Positions 25,414 through 35,881 of a stretch of 51,643 nt of DNA are shown here, piece by piece. A program made the position numbers and the translations under genes. The DNA lies in contig JAITVY010000088.1 of NCBI GenBank assembly GCA_031285565.1, forward strand, positions 1 through 51,643, in the 5' to 3' direction. This DNA is from Tannerella sp. Lineage in GTDB: Bacteria > Bacteroidota > Bacteroidia > Bacteroidales > Tannerellaceae. Below the pieces are notes generated by a model, which saw only the letters and a list, made by a program, of their open reading frames with translations, made no database searches and was not told where the DNA came from. Position 1 is the first letter of the stretch. The number at the start of each line of letters is the position of its first letter.

Positions 25414-27192
25414 TCAAAATCGTGTAATTGTATGGTCTTTATTGTACCGGACAAAGTACAGGTTTGTATTTACAAATCCACCCCAGTTATTTACACGCTG
25501 AAAATTAAAACCGGTTTGAAGGCTATTATGTTTTATAGACTGAATATTATCCTCGAAATTTGATCCCCATTGATTTATTGCCGATATAAAATACATGCCC
25601 GTATCAAATCCCAACATTGCATATTTCGGATAAGAAACAATCATACTTTTTTTGTATAGCCGATAATACTTATTGGTAAACCGCTGCACATCCGGCGATA
25701 AATTATTGGCGTAAAACGACGTATACATATGCGCATTCAGTTTAAAGAAATCTTCGACATAGTCATTTGTATATTTCTGCCATTCCGGATGTCCAAAGAG
25801 TGTAAGATTATAATTAGATTTGGTATCGGCAATCATACGTAAAGGAGCATTTATCTTTGCCAGCGCTTCTAATGATCCGGAAATGGGAATTACCAGATTA
25901 GGTTTGGTGGTAGACAACATACTCGAAATATCCGCCTGGAATGATCTTTCATTGAACGAAAGTTCCCTGTATGATATGTGCACCTCTGCCATATTTGCTT
26001 TCAACGTTCTTATGAATAAATCTTTTTCATCCTTATCCTGTGTATTTACAATAATAACATTATAATTCGCAAAAAGCTCGCAGGCACGGGTAGTTGCATA
26101 TGAGTATAAGTTTTGATAAGATGTATTTACCTGGAAAACAGCGCCATTTTCCGATGTTAACTTATCGCATTTCGAAAATGGCACTACATATTTAATTCCA
26201 TTTTTCAATGCATAAGCAGCCATCAACTCTATTTGTTCATTGGTTGTACCGCCAATAATGAGATGACAGCTTCGGAGAGCTTCCGTCTGCAGTGCTTCTT
26301 TGGTTTTCTGCACGCCATCACCAATATCATATACAGTTAAATCGACCGAAACACCTTTTTTCTTCAAACTGTCTACAGCCATTAAAAATCCTTCATAAAA
26401 TTCGGTACGTGCCGCAGCGAGTTTAGCATCCGAACTTTTAAACGACAACAAAAGCCCTATTTTCACAACACTGACTTTCTGTATTTCGTTCCGGTAGGCA
26501 ATAAGCGCATCTATATTGAATTCGTTTTGATTCGGGTAGGTCGTCACGGTTTCTTCCGTTTCTACTGGTATCTTAATAACCATACCGGCTTTCAGTCCCG
26601 ATTTTAATTCCGGATTATATTGGATTAATTTATCACTGGTTGTATCGAATCGTTTACAAAGACTATACATCGTCTCTTTTTTCTTAATCTTATATTCAAT
26701 TTCTTTTACAACCGTCTTGATTTCAGTAGTAGGCAACGATGCGATTTCAACAGCGGGAATACGGATGATCTTGCCGGCAGAAAATGTCTGACTTGTTAAT
26801 CCCGGGTTCGCTTTTGTTATTTGCTCCAGAGTAACATTATACTGTTTGGATACACCGTACAAAGTTTCTTTGGATTGAATCGTATGAAAAATATACATAT
26901 CTTCTACTCTTCCGGTAGAAGATGCCGTCATTTCTTTTTGAGGTATTTTTAGTTTTTCGCCGACTTTAATATATTCGCGGCTTCCGGGATTCAGGCGGTA
27001 AATTTCGTCTTCAGTGACTCCATACATCGTACTGATACCATAAATTGTCTGACCACGCTCTACTGTATGGTAAAATATATTTCCGTCTTGTCCGTTACTA
27101 AAAGAAACCTGAGGAGTTGTCCCTTGCGATTTCAATGTCTGTGAAACAAAACAAGAACAGAAAATAATGAATAAAATAAAAGACCTTCTCAT
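25414..27192 (-). CDS. LysM and periplasmic-binding-protein fusion
   Basis: A 592-residue secreted protein (ATG at 27192; signal peptide MRRSFILFIIFCSCFVSQ). Three LysM repeats at about 40-210 (HTVERGQTIYGISTMYGV, HTIQSKETLYGVSKQYNV, YKIKKKETMYSLCKRFDT) bind peptidoglycan. The rest (from about residue 245, VVKIGLLLSFKSSD) resembles the type I periplasmic-binding fold (Peripla_BP_6), with GGTTNEQIELMAAYAL and VPISGSLEALAKIN. It likely acts as a wall-anchored sensor or assembly factor (LpoA has a related TPR-PBP design), but no partner is visible. A TATATTTG -7 box at 27293-27300 with TTGC 20 bp upstream is a candidate promoter. Confidence 0.75.
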   Translation of the reverse strand: MRRSFILFIIFCSCFVSQTLKSQGTTPQVSFSNGQDGNIFYHTVERGQTIYGISTMYGVTEDEIYRLNPGSREYIKVGEKLKIPQKEMTASSTGRVEDMYIFHTIQSKETLYGVSKQYNVTLEQITKANPGLTSQTFSAGKIIRIPAVEIASLPTTEIKTVVKEIEYKIKKKETMYSLCKRFDTTSDKLIQYNPELKSGLKAGMVIKIPVETEETVTTYPNQNEFNIDALIAYRNEIQKVSVVKIGLLLSFKSSDAKLAAARTEFYEGFLMAVDSLKKKGVSVDLTVYDIGDGVQKTKEALQTEALRSCHLIIGGTTNEQIELMAAYALKNGIKYVVPFSKCDKLTSENGAVFQVNTSYQNLYSYATTRACELFANYNVIIVNTQDKDEKDLFIRTLKANMAEVHISYRELSFNERSFQADISSMLSTTKPNLVIPISGSLEALAKINAPLRMIADTKSNYNLTLFGHPEWQKYTNDYVEDFFKLNAHMYTSFYANNLSPDVQRFTNKYYRLYKKSMIVSYPKYAMLGFDTGMYFISAINQWGSNFEDNIQSIKHNSLQTGFNFQRVNNWGGFVNTNLYFVRYNKDHTITRF

Positions 27193-27353
27193 AGTATGAA
27201 AATTTATGGCAAAGATAGCATAAGCCGAGAGAAGAACAATAAGGCATGCCTTTTTTTGTTCCGGGGTTCCGTCTATCTTCACTTTGTTAAGGCAAATATA
27301 ATCATTTGTTAGAAAAAAAAGCAATCGGTTATATTATAATGTGGCAAAGGTAG

Positions 27354-27385
27354 CTTTGTAATTGAAAGATAAAATCGTATTTTTG
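27354..27385 (+). promoter_or_regulatory. Bacteroidetes-type promoter of the CTD protein gene
   Basis: TTTG (27354-27357), 20-bp gap, TATTTTTG (27378-27385), a full match to the Bacteroidetes consensus. It lies 20 bp before the ATG at 27405. Confidence 0.7.
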
Positions 27386-27404
27386 TAAATTAATTAAATG
27401 GGTT

Positions 27405-28757
27405 ATGCAAGAGTTTAAAAATCGGAAGATCGTTTGGGTATTACTGGTATTACTACTATTTATCCCGTCTGCATATTCACAATACACGGTGGAAGGAGGG
27501 AAAAAAGAACCGTATTTAGCAGTAGATAAAAAACCTATTAAAGTATATTTGGTCTACGGAATGGATGGGGTCAGCATCAGTTATACATCTTCAGAAAGTT
27601 CTCATCAATGGTATCGTTACAAAACCGAAGTTGCCATACACGAAAAAGTTCCATCTACTCAACAAGGCTCTACTTCTACTATAACCAACCTGGAAGAAGG
27701 ATATGGATATGGAGTTGTTGAAGGAGATCATTATACTGTTGCCGAATATATCTGGATCATTGACTATAGCAAGTATCCGGTGAATATACAAAACCTGCAT
27801 GTCAATCCGGACGTTGATCCTTGTATGGGCTTTCAGCTGGCTGGAACAGACCTCACTCCGGCTCTATCGTATCGTACCCTTGCAGGAGTGCAAACAGAAG
27901 TCGAGCGTAAATATGAGGTCAGTTACAATACTCTGTTATGGAATGAGCAAAGTGAAGTTTTTATAAGTATATCGGAAACAGACACTTTAACCAATCCGAT
28001 CGGTACGTCTTTAGATGAAATACCATTACAGGATACGGATATAGATTTAACCGGAGATCTTTATGCACGCTACTTCGGAGTCGAGAAAGAGTATTCAATT
28101 GATTATTTTGAAGCATCCAAGGTTGAAGCCCATGCAAAAGCCATTATTTTATCCACCGGTACAGGTAATATAGGAGAAACGACTACAGGATCTTCTGACG
28201 AATCTCCCTGTGACAGGGAATTATATGCACCGACTGAGATCCGCTTTTCGGCTGTAGCCAATACACCGGTAGCATCGGTATTCAAGTGGAAATTAGTCCC
28301 TCCCAATGGACGGGATACGCTTACTTTTATGCTCGAAGAATTTGAATACACGTTTAATCAGACGGGTGATTACAAAGTATTACTGGAAGTTAGTAGCAGT
28401 CGTCCGGGAAAATGTGTGGATGATGAATATTCATGTAGTTTCAAAATCACAGAAACGATAATGAAAGTTCCCAATGCATTTACTCCGGTGGGTTCTCCCG
28501 GTATTAATGATGTGTTTAAAGTTGCCTACCAATCGGTTGTCAGTTTTAAAGGCTGGATATTTAATCGCTGGGGCTCCGAATTGTTCCATTGGAACGATCC
28601 ATCGCAGGGATGGGATGGTAAATACAGGGGAAAATATGTACCGGCAGGTCCCTATTTCTATGTGATCGAATACACAGGCACAGACGGAAAAAAACGAAAA
28701 AAAAGCGGAGACGTGAATGTTATTCACTTAAAAGAAGATGAAATTATAACAGAATAA
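27405..28757 (+). CDS. Secreted protein with gliding-motility/T9SS-type C-terminal domain
   Basis: A 450-residue protein. Signal peptide: residues 1-25 (VLLVLLLFIPSAYSQ). The middle is rich in beta-strands; about residues 275-350 look PKD-like (IRFSAVANTPVASVFKWKL, YTFNQTGDYKVLLEVSS). The last 90 residues match the CHU_C/gliding-motility-associated domain: VPNAFTPVGSPGINDVFKV, then FKGWIFNRWGSELFHW, WDGKYRGKYVPAGPYFYVI. Such domains direct secretion through the type IX system to the cell surface. It is followed after one base by a lytic transglycosylase gene, so the two are co-expressed. Confidence 0.8.
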   Translation: MQEFKNRKIVWVLLVLLLFIPSAYSQYTVEGGKKEPYLAVDKKPIKVYLVYGMDGVSISYTSSESSHQWYRYKTEVAIHEKVPSTQQGSTSTITNLEEGYGYGVVEGDHYTVAEYIWIIDYSKYPVNIQNLHVNPDVDPCMGFQLAGTDLTPALSYRTLAGVQTEVERKYEVSYNTLLWNEQSEVFISISETDTLTNPIGTSLDEIPLQDTDIDLTGDLYARYFGVEKEYSIDYFEASKVEAHAKAIILSTGTGNIGETTTGSSDESPCDRELYAPTEIRFSAVANTPVASVFKWKLVPPNGRDTLTFMLEEFEYTFNQTGDYKVLLEVSSSRPGKCVDDEYSCSFKITETIMKVPNAFTPVGSPGINDVFKVAYQSVVSFKGWIFNRWGSELFHWNDPSQGWDGKYRGKYVPAGPYFYVIEYTGTDGKKRKKSGDVNVIHLKEDEIITE

Positions 28758-28758
28758 G

Positions 28759-29739
28759 ATGAAATGGTTTAGTTGTTTATTAAGTTTTATTTTAGGCGGA
28801 GGAGTATGCCTGGCAGCAGGTTTTTTAACCACAGAGCCCCAAGTCGCAGAGCAAGTGATAGAAGTAGAAGATCAGGAGCCGGGAGTTTCGCCTATGACGG
28901 TTTCGCCCGAAGTTCCTTCACAAATAACTTTCTGCGGAGAGAAGATTGATCTTACCAGATATAATATGTATGAAGGTATAGATCGTGAACTAAGTAGTTT
29001 TATGTATTTCCATTCGACTACGATGTTGCTTTTCAAACGTGCAAATCGTTATTTTCCGGTTATTGAACCGATTTTAAAGGCTAATAATATACCCGACGAC
29101 TTCAAATACCTGGCAGTGATAGAAAGTCATTTGGATCCTTCAGCCAAATCTCCGGCCCGTGCTATCGGTGTGTGGCAATTTTTAGAGTCTACAGGTAAAG
29201 AGAAAGGATTAACAATTACGACAACTGTTGATGAACGGTATCATGTAGAGAAATCGACCGAAGCTGCGTGTAAGTATCTGAAAGAGGCCTATGCCAAATA
29301 TGGAGACTGGGTTTCTGTAGCGTCCTCTTATAATGGAGGAATGGGACGCATTTCGTCCGAATTTTCCAAACAACAGGTACCTTCTTCTTTAGATCTATGG
29401 CTGGTAGAAGAAACGATGCGCTACGCTTACCGTATGTTTGCAATCAAGCTGATCTTTGAAAACCCATACAAATACGGTTTTGCACTAAAGGCCAGCGATT
29501 TATACAAACCCATTACATGCGATGAAGTCACAGTATCAAATGATATCTCCGATTTAGTTGCTTTTGCCAAAAGTCATGACATTACATACGCCGACTTAAA
29601 ACGTTTTAACCCATGGTTACGAGACACTAAGCTCTTAACAAACGGGAAACAATATATAATATTAATACCTCGTAAAAAGGATATGTACTATCAAACGCCT
29701 AACCGTACCGTACATGACCAGCGATGGATAGCAAGATAA
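28759..29739 (+). CDS. Lytic transglycosylase (SLT domain, MltD-like)
   Basis: A 326-residue exported muramidase-like enzyme. N-terminal signal segment ([12 protein letters not shown]). SLT domain at about 110-215: [19 protein letters not shown] with the catalytic Glu in IESH, then [16 protein letters not shown] and [11 protein letters not shown]. It cleaves peptidoglycan glycan strands to give anhydro-muropeptides. The C-terminal 60 residues ([29 protein letters not shown]) look like one degenerate LysM repeat. It follows the CTD-protein gene by one base, suggesting wall remodelling linked to display or secretion of that protein. Confidence 0.85.
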   Translation: MKWFSCLLSFILGGGVCLAAGFLTTEPQVAEQVIEVEDQEPGVSPMTVSPEVPSQITFCGEKIDLTRYNMYEGIDRELSSFMYFHSTTMLLFKRANRYFPVIEPILKANNIPDDFKYLAVIESHLDPSAKSPARAIGVWQFLESTGKEKGLTITTTVDERYHVEKSTEAACKYLKEAYAKYGDWVSVASSYNGGMGRISSEFSKQQVPSSLDLWLVEETMRYAYRMFAIKLIFENPYKYGFALKASDLYKPITCDEVTVSNDISDLVAFAKSHDITYADLKRFNPWLRDTKLLTNGKQYIILIPRKKDMYYQTPNRTVHDQRWIAR

Positions 29740-29753
29740 AGTAATACACATAC

Positions 29754-32612
29754 ATGTCCAAAAATAAATTATTGTCAGAAAACGAGCGTATTTCCGTTTG
29801 GGGAGCTCGTGTGCACAACCTCAAAAATATAGACATCGAAATCCCGCGAAATAAACTCACCGTTATAACGGGAATGAGTGGTAGCGGAAAATCATCATTG
29901 GCTTTTGACACCATTTTTGCCGAAGGACAAAGACGTTATATTGAGACCTTTTCGGCATATGCCCGTAATTTCCTCGGAAATATTGAGCGACCGGATGTAG
30001 ACAAAATCACCGGATTGAGTCCTGTCATTTCAATTGAACAAAAAACGACCAATAGAAACCCACGATCGACTGTAGGTACGACTACTGAAATATACGATTT
30101 TTTTCGTTTGCTTTACGCACGGGCCGGCGAAGCATATTCGTACCTGAGCGGCGAAAAGATGGTAAAATATACCGAAGAACAGATTCTGGATCTTATCCTG
30201 AATACATATAACGGTAAAAAAATGTATCTGCTTGCACCTTTAGTGCAAAACCGTAAGGGACACTATAAAGAGCTATTCGAACAAATCCGTAAAAAAGGCT
30301 ATCTGAATGTACGTGTCGACGGAGAACTGAAAGAAATCGTTCATGGCATGAAACTCGATCGCTACAAAATGCATAGTATTGAGGTCGTGATTGACAAAAT
30401 GGTTGTACAGGCTTCAGACGAACGCAGGCTAAAAGAAAGCCTTCGTGTAGGAATGAAACAAGGTGACGGACTGATTTTACTACTTGATGCAGAGACTAAT
30501 GATATTCGCTATTATAGTCGCCGGTTAATGTGTCCGGTTACCGGATTATCCTATAGCGAACCGGCGCCACATAACTTTTCTTTTAATTCACCTCAGGGCG
30601 CTTGCCCTCGATGCAAAGGATTGGGACAGGTTAACCTGCTCGATATGGATAAAATCGTACCTAAGCCTGAGTTAAGCATATACAATGGAGGTATTGCACC
30701 ATTGGGTAAATATAAGAATTCATTGATTTTCTGGCAAATCGAAGCACTTTGCAAAAAACATGGTGTCACGATTAAAACTTCTATTAAGGATATACCGGCA
30801 GAGGCAATGGACGAAATTATGAACGGAACAGACGAACGCCTGCATATCCAAAATGAATCATTAGGACACTCCAATTATTTTTATGCTTATGAAGGAGTTG
30901 CCAAATACATCATGATGCAGCAGGAAAGCGATGCATCTGCTTCTGCTCAGAAATGGGCCGAACAGTTTATCAGTATGACTGTTTGTCCCGAATGTCACGG
31001 ACAACGGCTCAATAAAGAAGCCTTACATTACCTGATCGACGGGAAAAATATTGCCGAAATATCCTCATGGGACATCTCGGAGCTAACCCAATGGGTAAAT
31101 CACCTGGAAGAGAAATTATCTTCCAAACAAAAGGCTATTGCTGCCGAAATTTTAAAAGAGATCCGCTCACGGTTACGTTTCTTGCTGGATGTCGGATTAG
31201 ACTATTTGTCGCTTAACAGGACATCTGGCACTCTTTCCGGTGGCGAAAGCCAGCGTATCCGCCTGGCAACCCAGATCGGGAGCCAATTGGTTAACGTGCT
31301 CTATATCCTGGACGAACCAAGCATCGGACTTCACCAGCGGGATAATATGCGTTTGATCCAATCATTGAAAGACCTGCGCGATACAGGTAATTCAATTGTA
31401 GTAGTCGAACACGATAAAGAAATGATGCTACATGCCGATTATGTTGTTGATATGGGTCCTAAGGCCGGGCGTCTGGGAGGTGAAATTGTATTTGCAGGTA
31501 CGCCTGCTGAAATGCTGGCAGCAGATACATTAACATCAGCTTACCTGAACGGAACCACCAGTATAGAAATACCTGCTGTCCGTCGGGAAGGAAACGGCAA
31601 CTGGTTGACGTTAAAAGGCGCTTCCGGGAATAACCTGAAGAAAGTAAATGCTTCTTTCCCATTAGGAACATTCATATGTGTAACAGGCGTTTCAGGCTCC
31701 GGCAAATCGTCATTAATTAACGGAACCTTACAACCGATCTTAAGCCAGCATTTTTACCGTTCTTTAGAACCGCCTTTACCATATAAATCAATTGAGGGGA
31801 TCGAGCATATAGACAAAATCGTAAATGTAGACCAATCCCCGATCGGTCGTTCGCCGCGGAGCAATCCGGCTACATATACAGGTGTATTTTCAGATATACG
31901 TAACCTGTTTGTAGATTTGCCCGAAGCCAAAATTCGTGGATACAAACCCGGACGCTTCTCATTTAATGTAACCGGGGGACGTTGTGAAACCTGTAAAGGG
32001 AATGGCTACAAAACTATCGAAATGAACTTCTTACCGGATGTGATGGTTCCTTGTGAAGAATGCCATGGCAAACGTTATAACCGTGAAACATTAGAGGTTC
32101 GTTTCCGTGGTAAATCAATTGCCGATATATTGGATATGACCATTAACATGGCCGTTGAATTTTTCGAGAACATTCCATCCATTTTTCAAAAAATAAAAGT
32201 ATTACAAGAAGTCGGATTAGGCTATATCAAACTGGGACAACCGTCTACAACTCTTTCCGGAGGCGAAAGCCAACGTGTAAAATTAGCTACCGAACTGGCA
32301 AAACGCGATACGGGTCGGACATTGTATGTTCTTGACGAACCTACGACGGGACTTCATTTTGAAGATATCCGGGTATTGCTGGGCGTATTGAACCGTCTGG
32401 TCGACAAAGGAAATACGATTATTGTGATCGAACATAACCTGGATGTGATCAAATCGGCCGATTATATTATTGATATGGGACCGGATGGCGGAAGAAATGG
32501 TGGAAAAGTGATGTTTACCGGAACTCCGGAAGAAATGACTGCAAGTAAAACCAAAAGCTTTACCGCCCCGTTTTTGAAAGATGAACTGAGCGTCAACGAA
32601 GCTGGTCATTGA
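29754..32612 (+). CDS. uvrA: Excinuclease ABC subunit A
   Basis: A 952-residue DNA-damage recognition ATPase of nucleotide excision repair. Two ABC modules: first Walker [15 protein letters not shown], second [14 protein letters not shown]; both signature segments [10 protein letters not shown] and Walker [13 protein letters not shown] and [12 protein letters not shown] are present. Two zinc fingers: CPRCKGLG (with CPVTG) and [15 protein letters not shown]. The N-terminal [20 protein letters not shown] is typical. Standard length. It starts 14 bp after the transglycosylase stop on the same strand. Confidence 0.99.
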   Translation: MSKNKLLSENERISVWGARVHNLKNIDIEIPRNKLTVITGMSGSGKSSLAFDTIFAEGQRRYIETFSAYARNFLGNIERPDVDKITGLSPVISIEQKTTNRNPRSTVGTTTEIYDFFRLLYARAGEAYSYLSGEKMVKYTEEQILDLILNTYNGKKMYLLAPLVQNRKGHYKELFEQIRKKGYLNVRVDGELKEIVHGMKLDRYKMHSIEVVIDKMVVQASDERRLKESLRVGMKQGDGLILLLDAETNDIRYYSRRLMCPVTGLSYSEPAPHNFSFNSPQGACPRCKGLGQVNLLDMDKIVPKPELSIYNGGIAPLGKYKNSLIFWQIEALCKKHGVTIKTSIKDIPAEAMDEIMNGTDERLHIQNESLGHSNYFYAYEGVAKYIMMQQESDASASAQKWAEQFISMTVCPECHGQRLNKEALHYLIDGKNIAEISSWDISELTQWVNHLEEKLSSKQKAIAAEILKEIRSRLRFLLDVGLDYLSLNRTSGTLSGGESQRIRLATQIGSQLVNVLYILDEPSIGLHQRDNMRLIQSLKDLRDTGNSIVVVEHDKEMMLHADYVVDMGPKAGRLGGEIVFAGTPAEMLAADTLTSAYLNGTTSIEIPAVRREGNGNWLTLKGASGNNLKKVNASFPLGTFICVTGVSGSGKSSLINGTLQPILSQHFYRSLEPPLPYKSIEGIEHIDKIVNVDQSPIGRSPRSNPATYTGVFSDIRNLFVDLPEAKIRGYKPGRFSFNVTGGRCETCKGNGYKTIEMNFLPDVMVPCEECHGKRYNRETLEVRFRGKSIADILDMTINMAVEFFENIPSIFQKIKVLQEVGLGYIKLGQPSTTLSGGESQRVKLATELAKRDTGRTLYVLDEPTTGLHFEDIRVLLGVLNRLVDKGNTIIVIEHNLDVIKSADYIIDMGPDGGRNGGKVMFTGTPEEMTASKTKSFTAPFLKDELSVNEAGH

Positions 32613-32667
32613 CGTTTAATTCACTAAAAAATCAGTCACAGCTACTAAGAAAGATAAAACGGCTCAT

Positions 32668-33528
32668 TTATAATTTCTTTATCATTTCAAACTGTTTGCC
32701 TGTCGGTTCAATATGCTTCGATTTAAGGAAAGCCGTAATCGAATCGCATCTGATATCAGTGTTTACAACCTTGATAGATTCGTATTTATTAGATTCTAAC
32801 ATCTTTTGAAACAGCAATGAGCCGACACCTTTGCGACGGTACTGTTTGTCTACTGCTATCTGGGTGACATCCCCGGATGCGGGTTCAAACACACTGTAAC
32901 CTATAAGTTTCTCTTCCGTAAAAACCCCCATGCAGGCAAAGCCTTCCAACGACCTGTTAACAGACTCAATACTGTTTTGCCAGGAGGGTCTGAAATCCCA
33001 AAACGTTGGTATCCCATCGTATTCGTTGATATTTATAGGTTGTATCGTATAGGGAAAATCAATCACTTTCATTTCATTCCTGATCTGATTATTTTCGGGC
33101 CTGAAATAATAAAACTCCCGTGTAACCTCGAAACCGATCTTACTGTAAACAGATACCGCACCTGTATTATGCTGCAATACTTCTAACAGATACTCCTGAA
33201 TACCGGTCTCTTTTAAATAAGGGATAGAATATTCAAATACTTGTGTAGCCAATCCTTTTCCCCGGTAATCTTTCAGGGTTCCGGTTCCCGTATCGTAGGC
33301 CGTCGGTATCCCATAAAAATCCCCGATCCCGTTGCAAGTGAACGACACAATCTTATCTCCGTCAAATGCGGCAAAAGAGAGCGCCGGATCGAAACCACGA
33401 CGCTTTAGCATCGCCAGATGCTCGTCTTTGTTCAACTGCATTTCATAATCGGCAAAAGCCTTCCGGAATGCTTCGAATACCTCATCGAGGCTCATATCCC
33501 CTAAAGATTGGATTTTCATATCGTTCAT
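32668..33528 (-). CDS. GNAT family N-acetyltransferase (tandem domains)
   Basis: A 286-residue protein with two GNAT-like halves. First: YDTGTGTLKDYRGKGLATQVF, with acetyl-CoA loop RGKGLA. Second: GDVTQIAVDKQYRRKGVGSLLF, with loop RRKGVG. The N-terminal half may serve as a structural repeat. I chose ATG at 33528, which has an AGGT 7-10 bp upstream; ATG at 33519 is possible. Substrate unknown. It converges on uvrA and is separated from it by 55 bp. Confidence 0.8.
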   Translation of the reverse strand: MNDMKIQSLGDMSLDEVFEAFRKAFADYEMQLNKDEHLAMLKRRGFDPALSFAAFDGDKIVSFTCNGIGDFYGIPTAYDTGTGTLKDYRGKGLATQVFEYSIPYLKETGIQEYLLEVLQHNTGAVSVYSKIGFEVTREFYYFRPENNQIRNEMKVIDFPYTIQPININEYDGIPTFWDFRPSWQNSIESVNRSLEGFACMGVFTEEKLIGYSVFEPASGDVTQIAVDKQYRRKGVGSLLFQKMLESNKYESIKVVNTDIRCDSITAFLKSKHIEPTGKQFEMIKKL

Positions 33529-33682
33529 ATTTTTACCTATTTTGCAAAGATACCTAAACAAAATCTGAATTTTATAGCCCTATGTCAAGTAACTGTTAAG
33601 AATTTTACAATTGTATCAAATCATAAATTAGATTGTTTTTTTATAAATATTACATATTAGACGATAAGTCAACTTATTTTTA

Positions 33683-33997
33683 TATCTTTGCATCCTAAAA
33701 CAATAGAATTTATATTGAATCTTTTTATAACAATGTTTCGTCCCGTCTCCTTCCGGCAGTCTTCTCATCGTCAAGATCGACTTCAAAATCAGCTTCTTTT
33801 GTTTGTATTAACGGTCGCTAAGCTGTGTAATACAGCGTCGTGATACACTTTTAACAATTATGAATTCATTTTTTACCGGAAACAAAAAAAGCCAGCTGCC
33901 AATTATTCAAAATAATACAGATGTTTCTCTATCAGGACTTACTCCTGCCGTAGCCAATATAGGAGAAACAACACAATCAAAAAATTATGACATTTAA
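33683..33997 (+). promoter_or_regulatory. Long helicase leader with two upstream ORFs
   Basis: A -7 box TATCTTTG (33683-33690) starts a leader of about 290 nt before the DEAD-box helicase. It contains two small reading frames: 33733-33843 (36 codons, begins MFRPVSFRQSSHRQ) and 33860-33997 (45 codons, begins MNSFFTGNKKSQLP). The second overlaps the helicase start by 11 nt in another frame, suiting translational coupling. A small stem (GCTGT-N5-ACAGC) lies between them. Upstream of the promoter, 33562-33682 is AT-rich with nothing recognised. Cold or ribosome-sensing control is inference. Confidence 0.45.
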
Positions 33998-35108
33998 AGA
34001 ATTAAATATTTCGGAGCCAATATTGAAAGCTCTGATAAATAAAGAATATGAAACGCCCACTCCTATACAGGAAAAGGCGATACCCGTAGCACTTCGCGGA
34101 CGGGATTTGTTGGGAATAGCTCAAACAGGTACAGGTAAAACTGCTGCCTTTGCAATTCCTATTATACAGCAACTCAATCAACCAATGCCTAAAGGGCAAA
34201 AACGGGAGATAAAAGCTTTAATACTGACGCCTACACGTGAATTGGCAATACAGATTGACGAATGCTTCAGTGATTATACCAAATATACTGATTTACGCCA
34301 TACCGTGATTTTCGGAGGTGTCAACCAAAATCCGCAGATTGATAAACTGAAAAAAGGAATCGACATACTGATCGCTACTCCCGGACGTTTACTTGACCTG
34401 ATAGCACAAAAGTATATCACACTGAGCCATATCCGTCATTTTATACTTGATGAAGCCGACAGGATGCTTGATATGGGTTTCATACACGACATTAAGCGCC
34501 TGTTACCGATGCTACCGAAACGCAAACAAACATTGTTCTTTTCGGCAACGATGCCTTCGGCTATTGCAAACCTGTCAAAATCGATCCTGTTTAATCCGGT
34601 TAAAATAGAAGTTACACCTGTTTCGTCAGCAGTAGATACGATCGAACAATGTTTGTACCTTGTAGAAAAACCGCAAAAAAGCGATCTGCTTTTCAGTATA
34701 CTGAAAAAAGAACAAGGTAAATCAGTGCTTGTTTTTTCCCGGACAAAACATGGTGCTGATAAAATTGCAAGGGTTTTGAATAAAAAAGGTATTGGTTGTG
34801 AGGCAATTCACGGCAACAAAACGCAAGGGGCAAGACAACGTGCTCTTACCAACTTCAAATCTGGTAAAACACATGTGATCATAGCAACAGATATTGCTGC
34901 AAGGGGTATCGACATAACCAATCTGGAAATAGTGATTAACTACGACTTACCGGATGTGGCTGAAACTTATGTTCACCGCATAGGTCGCACAGGTCGTGCC
35001 GGCAAAAGCGGAACAGCTCTTTCTTTCTGTTCTAAGGAAGAACAGACAATGGTAAAGGACATTCAGAAATTAACCGGTAAAAGACTGAATATAACATCGA
35101 TGGATTAA
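33987..35108 (+). CDS. DEAD-box RNA helicase (RhlE-like)
   Basis: A 373-residue ATP-dependent RNA helicase. Q motif region FKELNISEPILKAL and TPTPIQEKAIP, motif I AQTGTGKT, Ia PTRELAIQ, Ib TPGR, II DEAD, III SAT, IV VLVFSRTK, V ATDIAARGIDI, VI HRIGRTGRAG. It is short, lacking a C-terminal extension, as in RhlE-type enzymes. These helicases act in ribosome assembly and mRNA turnover and are often cold-induced. The next gene on the strand encodes an RRM protein, a common pairing in Bacteroidetes. Confidence 0.95.
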   Translation: MTFKELNISEPILKALINKEYETPTPIQEKAIPVALRGRDLLGIAQTGTGKTAAFAIPIIQQLNQPMPKGQKREIKALILTPTRELAIQIDECFSDYTKYTDLRHTVIFGGVNQNPQIDKLKKGIDILIATPGRLLDLIAQKYITLSHIRHFILDEADRMLDMGFIHDIKRLLPMLPKRKQTLFFSATMPSAIANLSKSILFNPVKIEVTPVSSAVDTIEQCLYLVEKPQKSDLLFSILKKEQGKSVLVFSRTKHGADKIARVLNKKGIGCEAIHGNKTQGARQRALTNFKSGKTHVIIATDIAARGIDITNLEIVINYDLPDVAETYVHRIGRTGRAGKSGTALSFCSKEEQTMVKDIQKLTGKRLNITSMD

Positions 35109-35323
35109 AAAACCATATAAATAGCAAGTTCAATTAACCCTAAAAACAGATAAGAAAAAAACAGATAAAAAAAGAAAAACTGCAACACTAAGATGCTCCG
35201 ACAAACATTGTCGAAAAAAAAAAGATGGTTACATTAGTTAGAACAAAATAAAAAAGGTATAATTGCCGGAAAAATAGTTCTCACAAAATAGAACAATAAG
35301 TATTTACATTAATAACAAAAAAA

Positions 35324-35662
35324 ATGAACATTTATGTTTCAAATTTAAGCTATAGCACAGAAGCTGAAAGCTTAGAGCAATTATTTGCTGATTACGGAGA
35401 AATAACATCTGTAAAAATTATCACAGACAGAGAAACTGGTCGTTCACGCGGATTCGGTTTTGTTGAAATGCCGAATGATGCAGAAGGTCAGAAAGCTATT
35501 GACGAACTTAACGAAACTGAATTCGAAGGCAAAACAATCAATGTTAATGTTGCACGCCCCAGAACAGAAAGAAGCAATGGTGGTGGCGGATTCAATCGCG
35601 GCGGTGGCGGCGGATATAACCGTGGCGGTGGCGGCGGTGGATATAACAGAAATCGCTATTAA
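35324..35662 (+). CDS. RRM-type RNA-binding protein
   Basis: A 112-residue protein. One RNA recognition motif (residues 2-78) with RNP2 IYVSNL and RNP1 RGFGFVEM, including the aromatic residues that stack on RNA bases. The tail is Gly/Arg/Tyr-rich (NRGGGGGYNRGGGGG), as in cold-inducible RNA-binding proteins. It could chaperone RNA along with the helicase upstream. The 215 bp before it are AT-rich with no clear gene. A strong terminator follows. Confidence 0.93.
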   Translation: MNIYVSNLSYSTEAESLEQLFADYGEITSVKIITDRETGRSRGFGFVEMPNDAEGQKAIDELNETEFEGKTINVNVARPRTERSNGGGGFNRGGGGGYNRGGGGGGYNRNRY

Positions 35663-35682
35663 TCAGAAATAATCTAAAATTA

Positions 35683-35714
35683 ACGGGTAAGTATAATTCA
35701 CTTACCCGTTTTTA
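35683..35714 (+). terminator. Intrinsic terminator after the RRM gene
   Basis: Perfect 10-bp stem ACGGGTAAGT / ACTTACCCGT with a 7-nt loop, followed by TTTTTATTTG. Confidence 0.9.
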
Positions 35715-35788
35715 TTTGTTCAAAAACGAATCAGTATAGTTGAATCCGTAAAATTGACAAAACAATCAAAAAATGCAGTCTTCACATT

Positions 35789-35836
35789 TTTGTAACAATT
35801 TTGTGGCTTATTTGTAATATTACTGAAATACTTTTG
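35789..35836 (+). promoter_or_regulatory. Pho-type promoter of the porin: 11-bp repeats plus -7 box
   Basis: Three consecutive 11-bp units begin TTTGT (35789, 35800, 35811), placing GTAAC, GTGGC and GTAAT at 35792, 35803 and 35814. The -7 box TACTTTTG (35829-35836) starts 15 bp after the last GTAAT. The repeat-to-box distance is the same at pstS. Direct repeats of 11-bp pitch are how PhoB-family regulators bind; a PhoB-like regulator is encoded at 42014. Confidence 0.65.
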
Positions 35837-35881
35837 TATCCGGAATAATCCTATATAAAAATGGGGAATAAATATTACCAC

